A stretch of DNA of 64,000 nucleotides, from positions 342,855,870 through 342,919,869 of the forward strand of contig NC_081412.1 of the NCBI RefSeq assembly GCF_030272615.1, given 5' to 3'. Shown here piece after piece: positions 13,649 to 25,572 of this stretch. A program made the translations under genes and the position numbers. Source of the stretch: Cryptomeria japonica. Lineage: Eukaryota > Streptophyta > Pinopsida > Cupressales > Cupressaceae. The notes beneath the pieces are model-generated. The model did not search any database, was not told where the DNA came from, and saw only the letters and a program-made list of their open reading frames with translations. Numbering within the stretch: the stretch's first letter is position 1; every line of letters starts with the position of its first letter.

Positions 13649-14876
13649 GAAAGAATGCACCACCGGTTGTGCTTTTCCGGTCATCTACAGTACCTACCCA
13701 ATCAGCATCTGTGTATACTTTCAAGTTGAAATCCTTGCTATATGGATACCACAATCCATAATCGATAGTTCCCTTCAGATACCTAAGAATCTGCTTGACT
13801 GCAACCAAGTGGGATTCTCTTGGGCTTTTCTGGAACCTTGTAGTAATTCCAACTGCATGTGCAATATCTAGTCTGCTATGCACTACATAATGCAACTTAC
13901 CAATTATTGATCGGTATTCCTTCTCATCAACCAATGCCGAGTCATCCTCTTTGGATAGTTTACAACCGGTCACCATCAGTGTACCAACCGGTTTGCTATC
14001 TTCCATGCCAAAGGTCTTCAACACCTCTTTGACATACTTGGACTGAGTGATAAAGATTCCATCTTTCATCTGCTGGATCTGGAGTCCAATGAAGAACTTA
14101 ATCTCCCCTGTGAGTGACATCTCAAACTCTTTCTTCATCTCATCTACAAACTCATGACTCTTCTTGTCATCTCCACCAAAGATAATGTCATCAACAAATA
14201 CCTCACAGATCAGGATCTAATCTCCTTTAGACTTCAAGTAGATATTGCTATCTTTGCTTGTTCTCTCAAATCCAATCTTCACAAGATGGGAATGCAAACG
14301 TTCATACCATGCTCTAGGTGCCTGCTTTAGACCATATAAGGCTTTATGTAGCCTACATACCATGTCACTATCTTCAGATAGGGCAAACCCATCTAGTTTC
14401 TCTATATACACCTCCTCTTCAAGTACACCATTTAGGAATGTGGATTTTACATCCATTTGATATACTTTGAAACCTATAAAAGCTGCATATGCAAGAAGCA
14501 TACGAACTCCTTCCAATTTGGCTACAGGAGTAAAGGTTTCTCCATAGTCTTCTCCTTCTTCTTGGGCATATCCTTTGCACACCAATCTGGCTTTGTTCCT
14601 AATCACTGTGCCATCCTCATTCAGCTTATTTCTGAAAACCCATTTAGTACCAATGACATTTTTATGCTCCGGTTTGGGTACCAAAGACCATGTACCATTT
14701 TTCTCTATCTGGTCAAGTTCCTCTTCCATTGCCTTGATACAGTCTTCATCTTTATGTGCCTCTTTGAATGATTTAGGCTCAAATTCAGAGATCATACATG
14801 AGTTTTCTCTGACCTTTCTTCTTGTAAGGATTCCTGCATCCTTATCTCCTATGATCTGCTTAGGATCATGATTCAT
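13649..14876 (-). pseudogene. Element A copia reverse transcriptase and start of RNase H
   Basis: Copia RT. Recognised blocks in order: KWVFRNKLNEDG, ARLVCKGYAQ, GEDYGETFTPVAKLE, VYQMDVKSTFLNG, the PRAWYERL block, VFVDDIIFGG (catalytic YVDD-type site with FVDD here), SLTGEIKFFIGLQI, SIIGKLHYVV, and the RNase H start YTDADWVG with KSTTGGAFFL. One in-frame TAG (near 14217-14219) separates two open segments, which otherwise read through in the same frame. The product would synthesise element cDNA in the virus-like particle. The frame is cut at 13649 by element C and continues at 1390. Confidence 0.93.
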
Positions 14877-14912
14877 CTTGACATATCAAGGAATGGTCTT
14901 GATAGATTCCTC

Positions 14913-15404
14913 TTACTTTTCTTCTTCATCCTCATCTCCATCAATATCAGCATTTACATCTACCGGTGTAGGAACACTATTGCTAGTACTCAGTTGACTG
15001 ACAACCAGGTCCCAGAAGGTTACAACCAATTCATTTACCGCTTGCTCACTACTGGTTTCCTCAGTTTTCTCAGAGGTTTCATCAACTCTTACATTGATGC
15101 TTTCCATAATTCTCTGAGTCCTATTATTGAAACACTTAAGAGCTTTGCTCTTGGTGGAATACCCTAGGAATATTCCCTCATCACATTTTGCATCAAATTT
15201 TCTCTGGTGTTCGCTCCTCTTGATGTAACATTTGCTACCAGACACTCTAAAGTAGCTAACCACAGGTGTCTTACCAGTCCAATACTCATAAGGATTTTTA
15301 TCCTTACCTTTCTTGATGAGTACCCGATTCATTGTGTACACTGCAGTGTTCACCGCCTCTCTCCAAAAGGTGTGGTCTACCTTTCTTTGAATCAACATAG
15401 TTCT
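14913..15404 (-). pseudogene. Element A copia integrase C-terminal part and connection
   Basis: C-terminal half of copia integrase: the VDHTFWREAVNTAVYTMNRV block, PYEYWTGKTP, a SKCYIKRS block, DEGIFLGYSTKSKA and then an acidic linker leading to RT. These are the family's usual post-catalytic blocks. It begins at the insertion point of element B (15404/15405). The catalytic core is on the other side, at 23561-24120. A short gap (14877-14912) with a stop separates it from RT. Confidence 0.9.
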
Positions 15405-16617
15405 TGTTAGGCCCAATATGGAAAGCTAATGTACTGAGAGGGGAGGGGTGAATCAGTACTTCAAAACCTTTCTTCAATAATATCTTTACTGTTATGCATA
15501 AACAGAATAGTGCAGTAACATAAAATAAAGTTAAAACAAACAGATAACAATCATACATGATTCACTCCATAACATATATATTTGGTCACACAAAAACTCT
15601 TGGTTAGAGAGAAAAACTACGGCGGGGATGACACCCACAACTTCACTACTGCAATAATAAAGATTGCTCGGTTAGAGCTACATTTAGCTATTTCTATTAG
15701 CTTACCCTGTTAGGAGTAAGAAGATTTGTTGGATCTACCTTGCTAAAGGATTTTACAACACTATATAAATGCTGCACCTGGTTAGAGGATTTACAATTTA
15801 TAGACTCGATTAGATTCTTTTACCTTGTTAAAGGTTTCTCTTACAACTTCAAAATATTACAATAAGACTTTACAAATATCTGCAACTTTACATCTGAAAT
15901 GACGTAGCAGATTCTATGTGCTCAAAATAAGATTACCTAGCTTATAGCATACCTCGGTAACCCATATTGTAACTCGGTAAACCCTTCTGTTTACTCTATT
16001 CTTCGACTATTCTCTGATAACCTTCTCGGTGACCTCTGTGTCTCTGTAATAGTCATAATACTCTATGATTTCTCATGTATCACATAAGTCTTGCTTCATA
16101 CACATATGCACACACATTTCTCACATTCACATATATTTCTAACCCTAAATTCATGATGTATAAATAGACTTCTTATGTCAGTGATTTGATTCATTACTTC
16201 GATCTTACAAACATGATTTCTCGAATAAATAACCATGCAAAATATTTCATTGGTTAGATGACCTCAAAATTATACAAAATCTGTATGTGCAATTTTCAAT
16301 GTGATAACGGTTCTGTGTGCCTCGATCTTGTAACACATTTTCATATGTGTGTCCAGGTTCAATGAATCTAGTAACACATTTCACTCGGTGTATATCAACT
16401 CGATGTATTATCTTTACTGCTCGATAGCTATGAAAAGATACTTGGTAAACAGCTTGGTGAATACTGCATTCTGTGACTGCTTTCTTTTGTAACCGACTAG
16501 ACTGTTCATACCGACTTCTTTGTGTGTATTGACTGCATGATTTGGTAATACTAACTGACTAGAATATATAGTATGACTTTGAATATAAAACTAATGGCAA
16601 TTTGATAAGTAGTAACA
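15405..16617 (-). repeat. Element B left LTR (3' LTR)
   Basis: 1,213 bp, TGTTAGGCCC to GTAGTAACA, direct copy of 22352-23560. Rich in short TCGGT(A/G)A motifs and in CCTTGTTAAAGG-like motifs. Confidence 0.93.
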
Positions 16618-16629
16618 ATCTCCCCTTTT
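16618..16629 (-). other. Polypurine tract of element B
   Basis: Minus strand reads AAAAGGGGAGAT directly before the 3' LTR. Confidence 0.8.
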
Positions 16630-17024
16630 GACATTAGTTGAGATGTTTGACAAAACTACTTTCAAAGTCATTACTAAAAAATCTATATACTTTACAAAAT
16701 TTGACTAAACATGTAGTATATATATTAGTCAATGAAATAGTATAATCAAATATACTCCCCTTATCAATATGTTGTACAAGACTCTGATTATGTGTGCTCA
16801 GTGATCAATACTCTGTAATCACTGTTCTTTCCTCTATTCATTGCTTGGTTCATTGCTCTTGGATACTCTGCATATTCTGCTCATTCTCTACTCAGTATAC
16901 TCCCCCTATATACTACACTCTGGTTGTTTGATACTTTGAATACTATACACTCCCCTCATGTACTTTGATGCTATATACTCTGATGATATATGATATACTC
17001 CCCCTTTTTGACAATCATCAAAAT

Positions 17025-20000
17025 TTAGTTACCATTGGGAGGTGGCAACTGATCAAAAATGGATTTGTACTTTGTCTTGGCTTCGGTGAGAGTGACAGAG
17101 AGTGCATCCTTTACACTGTCCATTAAAGAATTATGTGCATGAATATCAGCCAATAATTAAATTAAGCCATCTAAAGTGCTTCCCTATTGTGTAGTAGAGA
17201 GATAAGTGGCTCGGTTTAGCTGTTCTTGAACAGATGAAAGATGAGGAAGGAATAATGTTTGAAGTGTCATTATGTCCATCCTGATCTTGTGTTCTTCATT
17301 CCTCAGTTCCAATTGTTGAGCCATGAGCTGTTGTAGCTTAGTATAAAAATTCTGAATTGAGTTGGGCTCAAGGGTCAACTTATTTGAGAGATCGGTGATC
17401 TCTTTCTCAATTGCTTCTGTTTTATTCTTAATATCCTTAAGAAATAAAGAAAATGTGTAGAGTTTCTAAAATAATGAAAGAATGTGCTTGAGTTGAGGGG
17501 ACAACTCAAAAATAAATTTGACAAGTTTTACCTTGCCAACAGCAATGGATTTCTATACTTCCTCTATCATTTTAGCAGTTAGCTCCTTGTCTTTTAGTTT
17601 GCTCAAGTATTCAGATGCATCTACTCCAGATGTCTCAATCTGATTTAGGAGTTCATCCAATTGAATATGGATGGCTGCATCGGTTGATACTGTAGCTAAA
17701 GGTAGCATATCTTATAGTAAGGTCTTTACCTTCTGAAGTACTTTATTCTTCTTTTGTATGGCCAGTTGCTTCTCCTGTTCGGCCTTTGCTTTGCACAGTT
17801 CACCAAATTCAGTGAGTGCTTGCCCTTTCAATTTGGAGATGTCTACATTGGGCAACACTATCGGTTTTGATAAATCAATTTTGAAACTATGCTTTTTCAA
17901 CTTCTTTTCTTTACCTTTCACCAGGTGAACCACTACAATAGCTTGAGAGGCTTGAGGACCCTCGGTAGGTTGCTTGGTAGAGACAACACTTTTGTCGGTT
18001 ACTTTAGCCTCGATAGTGTCCTTCAATGTCTCAGTGCTTGGTGTCTCAGCTGTAACATTTTCCATGCTAGAAGGTGCTTGAGAGGTTTGTTCTTGTGAAG
18101 TACCTTCTGCTGTAGACTTTTGACCTTCGGTGCCTTCACCTTATCCTAAGGAGCTTCGGTTGTAGCAGGTTGATTGATCAGTGGGTAAGGCTGAACTTGT
18201 TCCAAAACAAATTCACTGGAGACAAGTTTTGCATAAGCATTGCCTTCTATCATTTCTTGTTCAGGTGCCTCTGCATCCATGATATCTTCATCTATTTGAA
18301 TGGTGTCAGCAGGGTCTTTCTCGGTGACATCAGGCTCTTGGTCTGTGACATCGACTATTTCCACTGTAGATTGTTCACTAGCATTCTTTCTTTGAAAGAT
18401 GGTCTTCCATTGCTCTTTTGTTTCCTTCTCCACTTCTATATACAGGCCATTCATCAATTTCAAGGCCATTTGTTTTACTATAAATTGTGTTTTGTTGTTT
18501 GTCAGATGTTCTTTTATTTCATCAACTGACATATCAGGAAAGAGATGCACCAAACTTCTTTCTCTGATTTGTTTCTCCGAGTCTAGGGCATATTGCCATC
18601 TGGTTTCAATATGTGCATATAATTCCTTAGGAATAGAATTACATACTTCTAATGGGACCACTCAGAATTTGAGAAGTGTGCAAATGACAGCTTCTTCAAT
18701 TTGCCTCTTTTCATCAGCAGATCTGGATTCATATTTGACAAATCTGAATCCACCAAATCCACCATATTCCTTTATATTATTACAAAAAATTTCTACACTA
18801 TGTACATCTACCTTCTTGCTTTTCACAATCTGAAATTTATTTGCATCTTTAGATTCGGTATCACTCGACTCTTTTGGCAAAATGAGTCTTCGAGTAGATT
18901 TCTTGTAAGTTCTAGTTACCTTAGGAATGGCAACAGTCTTTTGTTTCTTACTCAGTGATGCAGCAAATGCCCTTGTGTTAGGTCTCTTTGTTGGAGGGGT
19001 TGGTAGGGCCATTGAAGTGTCCTGTTTCTTTCTCTTCAACACTTTTCCCTTAGGCAATTCGATGCTAAATGTTATGGCTGCTTCTTGGGCTTCTGTCGCC
19101 TCTTCGATGATGGCTAGAACTCCTTTGACAAGTGTGGAGGAAGACTCTTCTCCAAATTTCTCAGTTAATGCCTTAATCATCTTTGTAGCTTTTCTTGTAG
19201 CCTTAGGTACTACAATGCTCATTTTAACTTTTTCCTTCACCTCTTCATAGGTTCCATACCTCAGCTCGGTAGTATGCCTTGGCAATGATAGATAGGCATC
19301 AATTTGCTGTTGTGTGATATCAAAATCAATCTCGTAACCCATAGGTGACAAAGATTGAGTCCTCGGTTCCAAAACATTCACATAACAGTAATCGGTGTCA
19401 ACCTCAAAACATATTTCATCTTTGTATTTTTCTACCAGCCGTGGTGGAATCCGGTACCTGTTATGCATTTTCTCTTGGAACTTGCTGAAGTAATCATCCA
19501 TTATATCATTAAAGTTATCACCTAACTTCTTGATGAAGTCATTGATTTGATGGATGATTGGTCGGTGTAGTTCCCAAACAACTTTACCGATTGATGGAAA
19601 AAACTTCTCAAAGTATAAAAACATACATACAAGTAGTGATCCAAATTTTAGAGTATTTACAGAGTTGTTCTTCTTCGGCTTCCTGATTGTGTTCAGATTT
19701 TCAAACAAGTTCTTCAGCAATACTTCACACAAGTCAATTTTCATGCCTTTCTTAACAATTTTGTATGCTAAGTCTACTGCTGCATAGGGTACACTATTTT
19801 CCCTTGCCGATTGGAAGAAACAGTAACCAATTACTCTAATGGCAAATTTGAGTTCAAGATCAGTGACATTGTTCAACTTCAGACCTCTGCAATCGGATTC
19901 AACTCCAGTCAAACTGATCAATTCCTTCTGTGATATCATTTTCTGTGCTCGGCCATGATCATAGATAGGATACCCGATGATCAGATGAATGATTTCTTTA

Positions 20001-20383
20001 GTGATCTTAAAAGGTTGCTCTTGTAGCCAGATGAAATCATCATGCACTCGGCTTAGTACAAACTTGACCCACTGGGGTTTGAACACACGTGGATAGGTTA
20101 GGGCTTCAGTCAATCCCTTGATTTTGATATGCTCATAGTTGCTATCCATTTTACCATATGTGCACAATTCATCATATGCATCTTTGATCTCAACATGACC
20201 AAGTTCTTCAACACAACATTTTGTGAAGAATCTCACATCCTCGACTAACAAGACTCGATCTGGGATGAGTGAAAAGGTAGTTTTGTCATCTGGTTCAGAT
20301 GCAATTTTGGGAGTCAAAGAGTATTTTAGTGAGGGCTTTTCTATAGTTGTGACAACAATGGGGTCTTGAATCTTAGGTGCCAT
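17025..20383 (-). pseudogene. Element B accessory protein of about 1,100 codons, function unknown
   Basis: Begins at an ATG (20383) and runs 573 codons open, then one in-frame TGA (18662-18664), 171 more open codons, a TAG (18146), a frameshift between about 18145 and 18065, and several more stops to a final stop at 17025-17027, just before the PPT. Residues 1 to about 370 look globular, with FVLSRVHDDF (108-117), ITKEIIHLIIGYPI (127-140) and IVKKGMKID (209-217). A Lys/Ser/Thr-rich linker with basic KRKKQ and SKKQK clusters follows, then an acidic stretch, then a helical Gln/Glu/Lys-rich tail. The N-terminal layout recalls proteins annotated as putative plant transposon protein domains; that is a recollection, not a search. 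It occupies the post-gag, pre-3'-LTR place where env-like genes lie, but no signal peptide or membrane anchor is evident. Confidence 0.75.
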
Positions 20384-20936
20384 TTGATTTCAGATAAAAA
20401 TTGACATAGGAACCTTAGGGTTTGAGAACTTTAACAAACGACAGACGCTTCACACTCAGTAGATAATAACAACTTAATGAGTTTGGTAAACCAGCTTAAC
20501 AATGCGATGAGATTCAATGTAAATACCTTAGATTTTGCTTTGAAGATGGTTTGATCGCCTTGATTCACTCTGCTCTGCTTCTCAAAAACTTGGTGAATGA
20601 AAATGACCGCGAAAAACCTTAAAGTACTAAAAAATACCTTATCGAGCTCTGTGCAAGTTAGGTCAAAGACATTAAATGCACTCGGTTCACTTAACTTTCT
20701 TTCCCCTTTTCTTGCGCTTTAACCGAGTAACCAGATTTCCTTCATATACTGACTTGACAGGCTTCCTGAATTCACCGACTTAACAGTTTTCCTGTAAAGT
20801 GCTCCAAAAGACTTTGATAGAATTTCAAACTTACTACTACATCTTACTATGCAGATTTTGAATTCAGTACATACTAAAATAGGAACTGTTTAAGATTTAA
20901 CCTTGTGAGAATGCAGTCCCTTCATACCTTTACCGA
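20384..20936 (-). other. Spacer between gag-like and accessory genes of element B
   Basis: About 550 bp with no supported frame. It could hold a splice site or leader for the downstream accessory gene, but nothing decisive is visible. Confidence 0.5.
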
Positions 20937-22289
20937 TTAATTTGGAGTGGGAGCACCTAACTCGGTAGGTAAGGTGCTTTCTTTATTTGACATAATTTCC
21001 TGCTTTCTCCAAATCATCTTTAATTTCTCTTTTATTTCCTCAGTGTCTTCTCTAGGTTGATCTCTGCAATCTCCAGCCAAGTGTCCAACTTTGTGACAAT
21101 GAAAACATGCCATACTAGGATTTCTCCATTATCTTTGGTTATTCATTCCAAACCTTATAAAGCAGTTGGCACTTATATGTCCATATCTTCCACAACATTC
21201 ACACCATATCCTTGTATTATAATCCCATGGTACTGTAGAATATTGTTGGTAAGGATCTGTGTGAGTTCGGTAACCTCTAGTATTTGCTTAGTGTGTAGAC
21301 CACATGTGGTTCTTTTTCTTAAACCAACACTTCTCGATACTATGTCCATATCTATTGTAGTTTTTACAAAACCCTTTGAATTTTGCCTTCTAATAATTGT
21401 TAACAGACTTTGTCCTACATTGATTAGATCTGTGACCATATTTATTGCAATTGTAACAATAACCAATGGTCTTAGTGGTATTCGGTTGCTTACCTTTTCT
21501 GATTTGACACATGTTGGCAGTATGACCTTGATTTCCATAGCAGTAGCAAATAGGCTTCTTCCTTTTGATGTTATTCCTATTTCCAGCTTGCTTTGATGAT
21601 TCTCCTCTCTTGGTAGTATGAATTCCTTTGTCGGTTGATTCTTTTCCTTTGTAACTGAGTCATGCATCCTTGTAGGGTCATCTTATGTTCAGTTGCTCAT
21701 CCAACATCTTTGATGCTTCATAACTTTTCTCCAATGTTTCTTTGGATTTCTTCTTTGTTTCAAGTTCACCAGTCAACCTTGATACTTCAAGTTTCAATGA
21801 TTGATTTTCATCATTCTTCAGAATTGCTTCATGATGTGCATAACCTAGTTGATCTATCATATTTTGTTGAATACCAATCAACCTTATGATTTCATCATCC
21901 TTATCAGATACTAAAGCTTCAATTTGTTGTTTCTCTCTTTGTAGATCTCTTGCTTTATCCTTAGCTATCCTTAATGCATCTAGATTTTTAGTCATCTGTG
22001 TACTCAAATGTTCATGTTGCCTTTTCATTGCTTTAAGTTGATCAGCCAATGCTTTGTTCTTTTCTCTTAATATTCCAATCATTTCTTCAGTCTCTTCAGA
22101 TATACTGTTCTCAGATGATGTCTCGATTTGTTCCACTAACTCTTGAGAATCCTGCAAGTCATCAGATAATCTTCTCCTTACTTTCAGAGATTTTTGTATT
22201 TGCCTTTGCATGTCTGCAATCACTTGATTTGCATTATCCAGCTCTTCTTGTAGATACACAATCATCCGAGATTGTTTATAGCCTTCCAT
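20937..22289 (-). pseudogene. Element B gag-like protein: coiled coil plus five CCHC zinc knuckles
   Basis: One reading frame of about 450 codons from ATG 22289 to TAA 20937-20939, interrupted by several stops (first at 21678-21680). The first about 200 residues are strongly heptad-like and rich in Glu, Lys, Gln and Leu, indicating a long coiled coil. Then five CCHC knuckles lie at about 21507-21548, 21416-21457, 21330-21371, 21163-21204 and 21066-21107. Knuckles 2, 4 and 5 keep all four ligands (for example CYNCNKYGHRSNQC). In 1 and 3 the second Cys is Tyr. A gag/nucleocapsid role (RNA binding and particle assembly) is inferred from this layout and from its position next to the PBS. The start was chosen because upstream in-frame codons lie in the PBS and LTR. 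Confidence 0.78.
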
Positions 22290-22333
22290 TGATAAGATCT
22301 TTCTCTTTAGGTAGTTAAACCCTTTTCCAAGAT

Positions 22334-22351
22334 TCAAGCTTTGATACCAAT
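22334..22351 (-). other. Primer binding site of element B
   Basis: Minus strand ATTGGTATCAAAGCTTGA directly follows the 5' LTR; TGGTATCAAAGC resembles the initiator Met tRNA complement. Confidence 0.8.
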
Positions 22352-23560
22352 TGTTAGGCCCAATATGGAAAGCTAATGTACTGAGAGGGGAGGGCTGAAT
22401 CAATACTTCAAAACCTTTCTTCAATAATATCTTTACTGTTATGCATAAATAGAATAGTGCAGTAATATAAAATAAAGTTAAAACAAACAGATAACAATCA
22501 TACATGATTCACTCCATAACACATATATTTTGGTCATGCAGAAACTCTTGGTTAGAGAGAAAAACTGCGGTGGGGATGGCACCCACAACTTCACTACTGC
22601 AATAATAAAGATTGCTCGGTTAGAGCTACATTTAGCTATTTCTGATAGCTTACCCTATTAGGAGTAACAAGATCTATTGGATCTACCTTGCTAAAGGATT
22701 TTACAACACTATATAAATGCTGCACCTAGTTAGAGGATTTACAATTTATAGACTCGATTAGATTCTTTTACCTTGTTAAAGGTTTCTCTTACAACTTCAA
22801 AATATTACAATAAGACTTTACAAATATCTGCAACTTTACATCTGAAATGACATAGCAGATTCTATGTGCTCAAAATAAGATTACCTAGCTTATAGCATAC
22901 CTCGGTAACCCATATTGTAACTCGGTAAACCCTTCTGTTTACTCTATTCTTCGACTATTCTCTGATAACCTTCTCAGTGACCTCTGTGTCTCTATAATAG
23001 TCATAATACTATGATTTCTCATGTATCACATAAGTCTTGCTTCATACACATATGCACACACATTTCTCACATTCACATATATTTCTAACCCTAAATTCAT
23101 GATGTATAAATAGACTTCTTATGTCGGTGATCTGATTCATTACTTCGATCTTACAAACATGATTTCTTGAATAAATAACCATGCAAAATATTTCATTGGT
23201 TAGATGACCTCAAAATTATACAAAATCTGTATGTGCGATTTCCAATGTGATAATGGTTCTATGTGCCTCGATCTTGTAACACATTTTCATATGTGTGTCC
23301 AGGTTCAATGAATCTGGTAACATGTTTCACTCAGTGTATATCAACTCGGTGTATTATCTTTACTGCTCGGTAGCTATGGAAAGATACTCGGTAAATAGCT
23401 CGGTGAATACTGTGTTCTGTGACTACTTTCTTCTGTAACCGAGACTTTTCATATCGACTTCTCTGTGTGTACCGATCGCATGATTCGGTAATACTAACCG
23501 ACTAGAATATATAGTTTGAATTTGAATATAAAACTAATGGCAATTTGATAAGTAGTAACA
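22352..23560 (-). repeat. Element B right LTR (5' LTR)
   Basis: 1,209 bp copy of 15405-16617 with the same ends. A few per cent divergence by eye, so the insertion is relatively recent. Confidence 0.93.
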
Positions 23561-24120
23561 GTTCTAGCTGCTTCAACCACAGTCTGGTTATTCCTCTATG
23601 TTAGGCTGATCTGTTGTGGTCTGGGAGGCAGACAGTTGTCTCTTGATGCCATGTTCTTCATAGTACTTGTTGGATTCACTGGAAGTTAATTCCCCTCCTT
23701 GATCAGTTCTCAAGCACTTGATTCTTTTACCGCTTTCCTTCTCTACTAATGCTCTAAAATCTTTGAACTTTACAAAGGCTTCAGACTTATCTTTCAAGAA
23801 TGTGACCCACATCATTCTTGAGCTGTCATCAGTGAGAATCATGAAGTACCTATCACCCTGCACACTCCTAGTTTTCATAGGACAACACAGATCAGTATGC
23901 ACAAGATCAAGCAAATTGTCAGCAGTGAAAGGTTTACCTTTAAAGGTTGAGGAAGACATTTTCCCCAATTGACACTCTCTACACAAGGTATTATCTGGTT
24001 TGCTCAGCACTGGCAACCCTCTAACTACCTTGATCTTACTAGCCTTCACAATGTTATCAAAGTTTACATGGCAGAGTCTCCTATGCCATATCTAGCTATC
24101 ATCAAATTTAGCCATAAGAC
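23561..24120 (-). pseudogene. Element A copia integrase zinc-binding and catalytic core
   Basis: N-terminal part of copia integrase. A CRECQLGK motif completes the HHCC zinc module, whose histidines lie in the RRLCHVN segment just upstream, across a stop near 24094. The catalytic core shows VHTDLCCPM and RTDQGGEL, the first two acidic residues of the D,D,E triad. The third region is disturbed by a one-base frameshift near 23600, just before element B cuts the gene. The product would insert element cDNA into the genome. It continues at 15404. Confidence 0.9.
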
Positions 24121-24538
24121 ATGTACTTATATTTGCATTCAGCTAAAATAGGTTACCTTTGGTCTGCATGCCGGTGGCCACCAATTCATTATTCTTTCCT
24201 TTGATTCTGCACACTCAATTCTTGAATTCCAGAGTGAGACCACTGTCATTCAGCTGGGCAACACTCAGAAGGTTGTGTTTGAGACCATCAACCCAATACA
24301 CATTGTCAGCACTACTCTTTCCATTAAGAGAGATGGACCCTCTGCCTTTGACCATACATGGTGCATCATTACCAAAGCAAACCACACCACCATCATACTC
24401 TTCCAAGGATAGAAACTTGCTTCGGTCACCAGTCATGTGGTGAGAATAGCCACTGTCAATAATCCACTCATTGGAATTATCAAACCGAGAGACAAGAGCC
24501 TTCTTGTTTGACACATCTTCCTTGACAGCAACAAACAC
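24121..24538 (-). pseudogene. Element A copia protease and pre-integrase segment
   Basis: Aspartic protease of the copia polyprotein. EWIIDSGYSHHMTGD carries the D-S-G active site; the usual family version has Cys where this copy has Tyr. Downstream blocks GKSSADNVYWVDGLKHNLLS and SVAQLNDSGL are typical of the pre-integrase region. Two stops separate it from gag (24539-24544) and from integrase. It is in the same frame as the gag segments, so the original was one gag-pol frame. Confidence 0.9.
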
Positions 24539-24544
24539 AATATC

Positions 24545-25501
24545 TTAATTTTCTTCATCTTCTGATTCCTCATCTGTGACACCTTCATCAACTGTCACAA
24601 AACAGTTTCTCTGGTTTCCTTCTTTAAATTTCTTGAACCTTTCTGGTTTGTCCTTGTTGTCACCATTAGGATAGTTTATAGCAATATGTCCTATCCGATT
24701 ACAAGAAAAGAATTTCAAAGGGAGCTTACCTCTATATTTTTTGGTTCCCTTAGGAAGTTTCCTAGCAAGAAGAGCTTCAAATGCCATCAAAATCTCTTCA
24801 TCATCCATTTCTCTGCTCTATCTTGGTTCACCACTAGTTCTAGCTTCTTTTCCTTTTCTGGATGGTATAGCAGAAGCTTTAAAAGTTGATTCAGTCTTTT
24901 GAACACTACCATCAAAACTATTTAGCTCATAGGTTGTCAATTTTGCAATGATGGAGTCTAGGGATACCTTAGTCTTGTCTATTGATCTCAGCTCCTGAAT
25001 AGCAGCAACCCTTATTGCATAGACCAGTAATAAGGATCTCAGGACTTTTCTTACCACAATGGAATCTTCCATTTTACCACCTGTACTCTTGATATCTCCA
25101 ACAATGGTTTTAATTCTTATTCCATACTGTTAAATGGTCTCACCTTCAACCATCCGCATGTCTTCAAACTTCCCTCTAAGGATTTCTTCTTTAGCTTGTT
25201 TTACATGCTCATCACCGCCATAGGTATTTTCAAGAGTATCCCATACCTCTTTGGGATTTACCTTATCTTGGACATCAATAAACTCAAAGTTAGATAAACT
25301 ACTAATTAGGGCTTCCATGACTTGCCCATTCTCCTGCATTTCTCTCTTTTGGTCATCAGTGAGACTACCGATAGGGGCAACATAGGAATTCTCAACATAG
25401 CACCAGTGTTGAGCACCCATGCTTCTGATATATATCTTCATTCTGTCTTTCCATATACTAAAGTTTTCTCTATTAAACTTTGGACCTTCCCTCTTCATCA
25501 T
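24545..25501 (-). pseudogene. Element A copia gag
   Basis: Starts at ATG 25501, about 57 bp inside the PBS. Blocks FNRENFSIWKDRMKIYI, ALISSLSNFEFIDVQD and EVWDTLENTYGG are those of the copia gag (UBN2-type) domain. The nucleocapsid knuckle survives only as SCNRIGHIAIN: its first and last Cys are Phe and Tyr. Stops at about 25127 and 24815 split it into three segments in the same frame. An acidic tail (EESEDEEN) precedes the protease. Confidence 0.88.
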
Positions 25502-25558
25502 TAGATTGGGATCTTTATCTCAAGCGGTTAAGCTTATAACACAGAGGACCTGGAGGAT

Positions 25559-25572
25559 GCTCTGATACCAAT
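25559..25572 (-). other. Primer binding site of element A
   Basis: Minus strand ATTGGTATCAGAGC, an exact match to the usual initiator Met tRNA PBS, next to the 5' LTR. Confidence 0.9.

Larger units (their letters stand above)
15405..23560 (-). mobile_element. Element B: non-autonomous LTR element with gag-like and giant accessory genes
   Basis: 8,156 bp, bounded by LTRs of about 1.2 kb and by a perfect 5-bp target duplication gttct (15400-15404 and 23561-23565). The minus-strand PBS (22334-22351) and PPT (16618-16629) fit. The interior encodes a coiled-coil plus zinc-knuckle protein and, downstream, an about 1,100-codon protein of unknown function. I see no protease, RT, RNase H or integrase in any frame. 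The LTR shares the C-tract motif of copia element A, so I place it as copia-like. It would depend on another element's pol, as TR-GAG-type elements do. It is inserted in the integrase of A. Confidence 0.88.

Noticed and set aside
14245-15167. Plus-strand ORFs opposite element A pol
   Set aside because: Shadows of the minus-strand RT and integrase frames, with no independent motifs.
21057-21667. 164- to 179-codon frames on both strands at the B knuckle region
   Set aside because: Both are out of frame with the zinc-knuckle array, which reads in the same frame as the upstream coiled coil.
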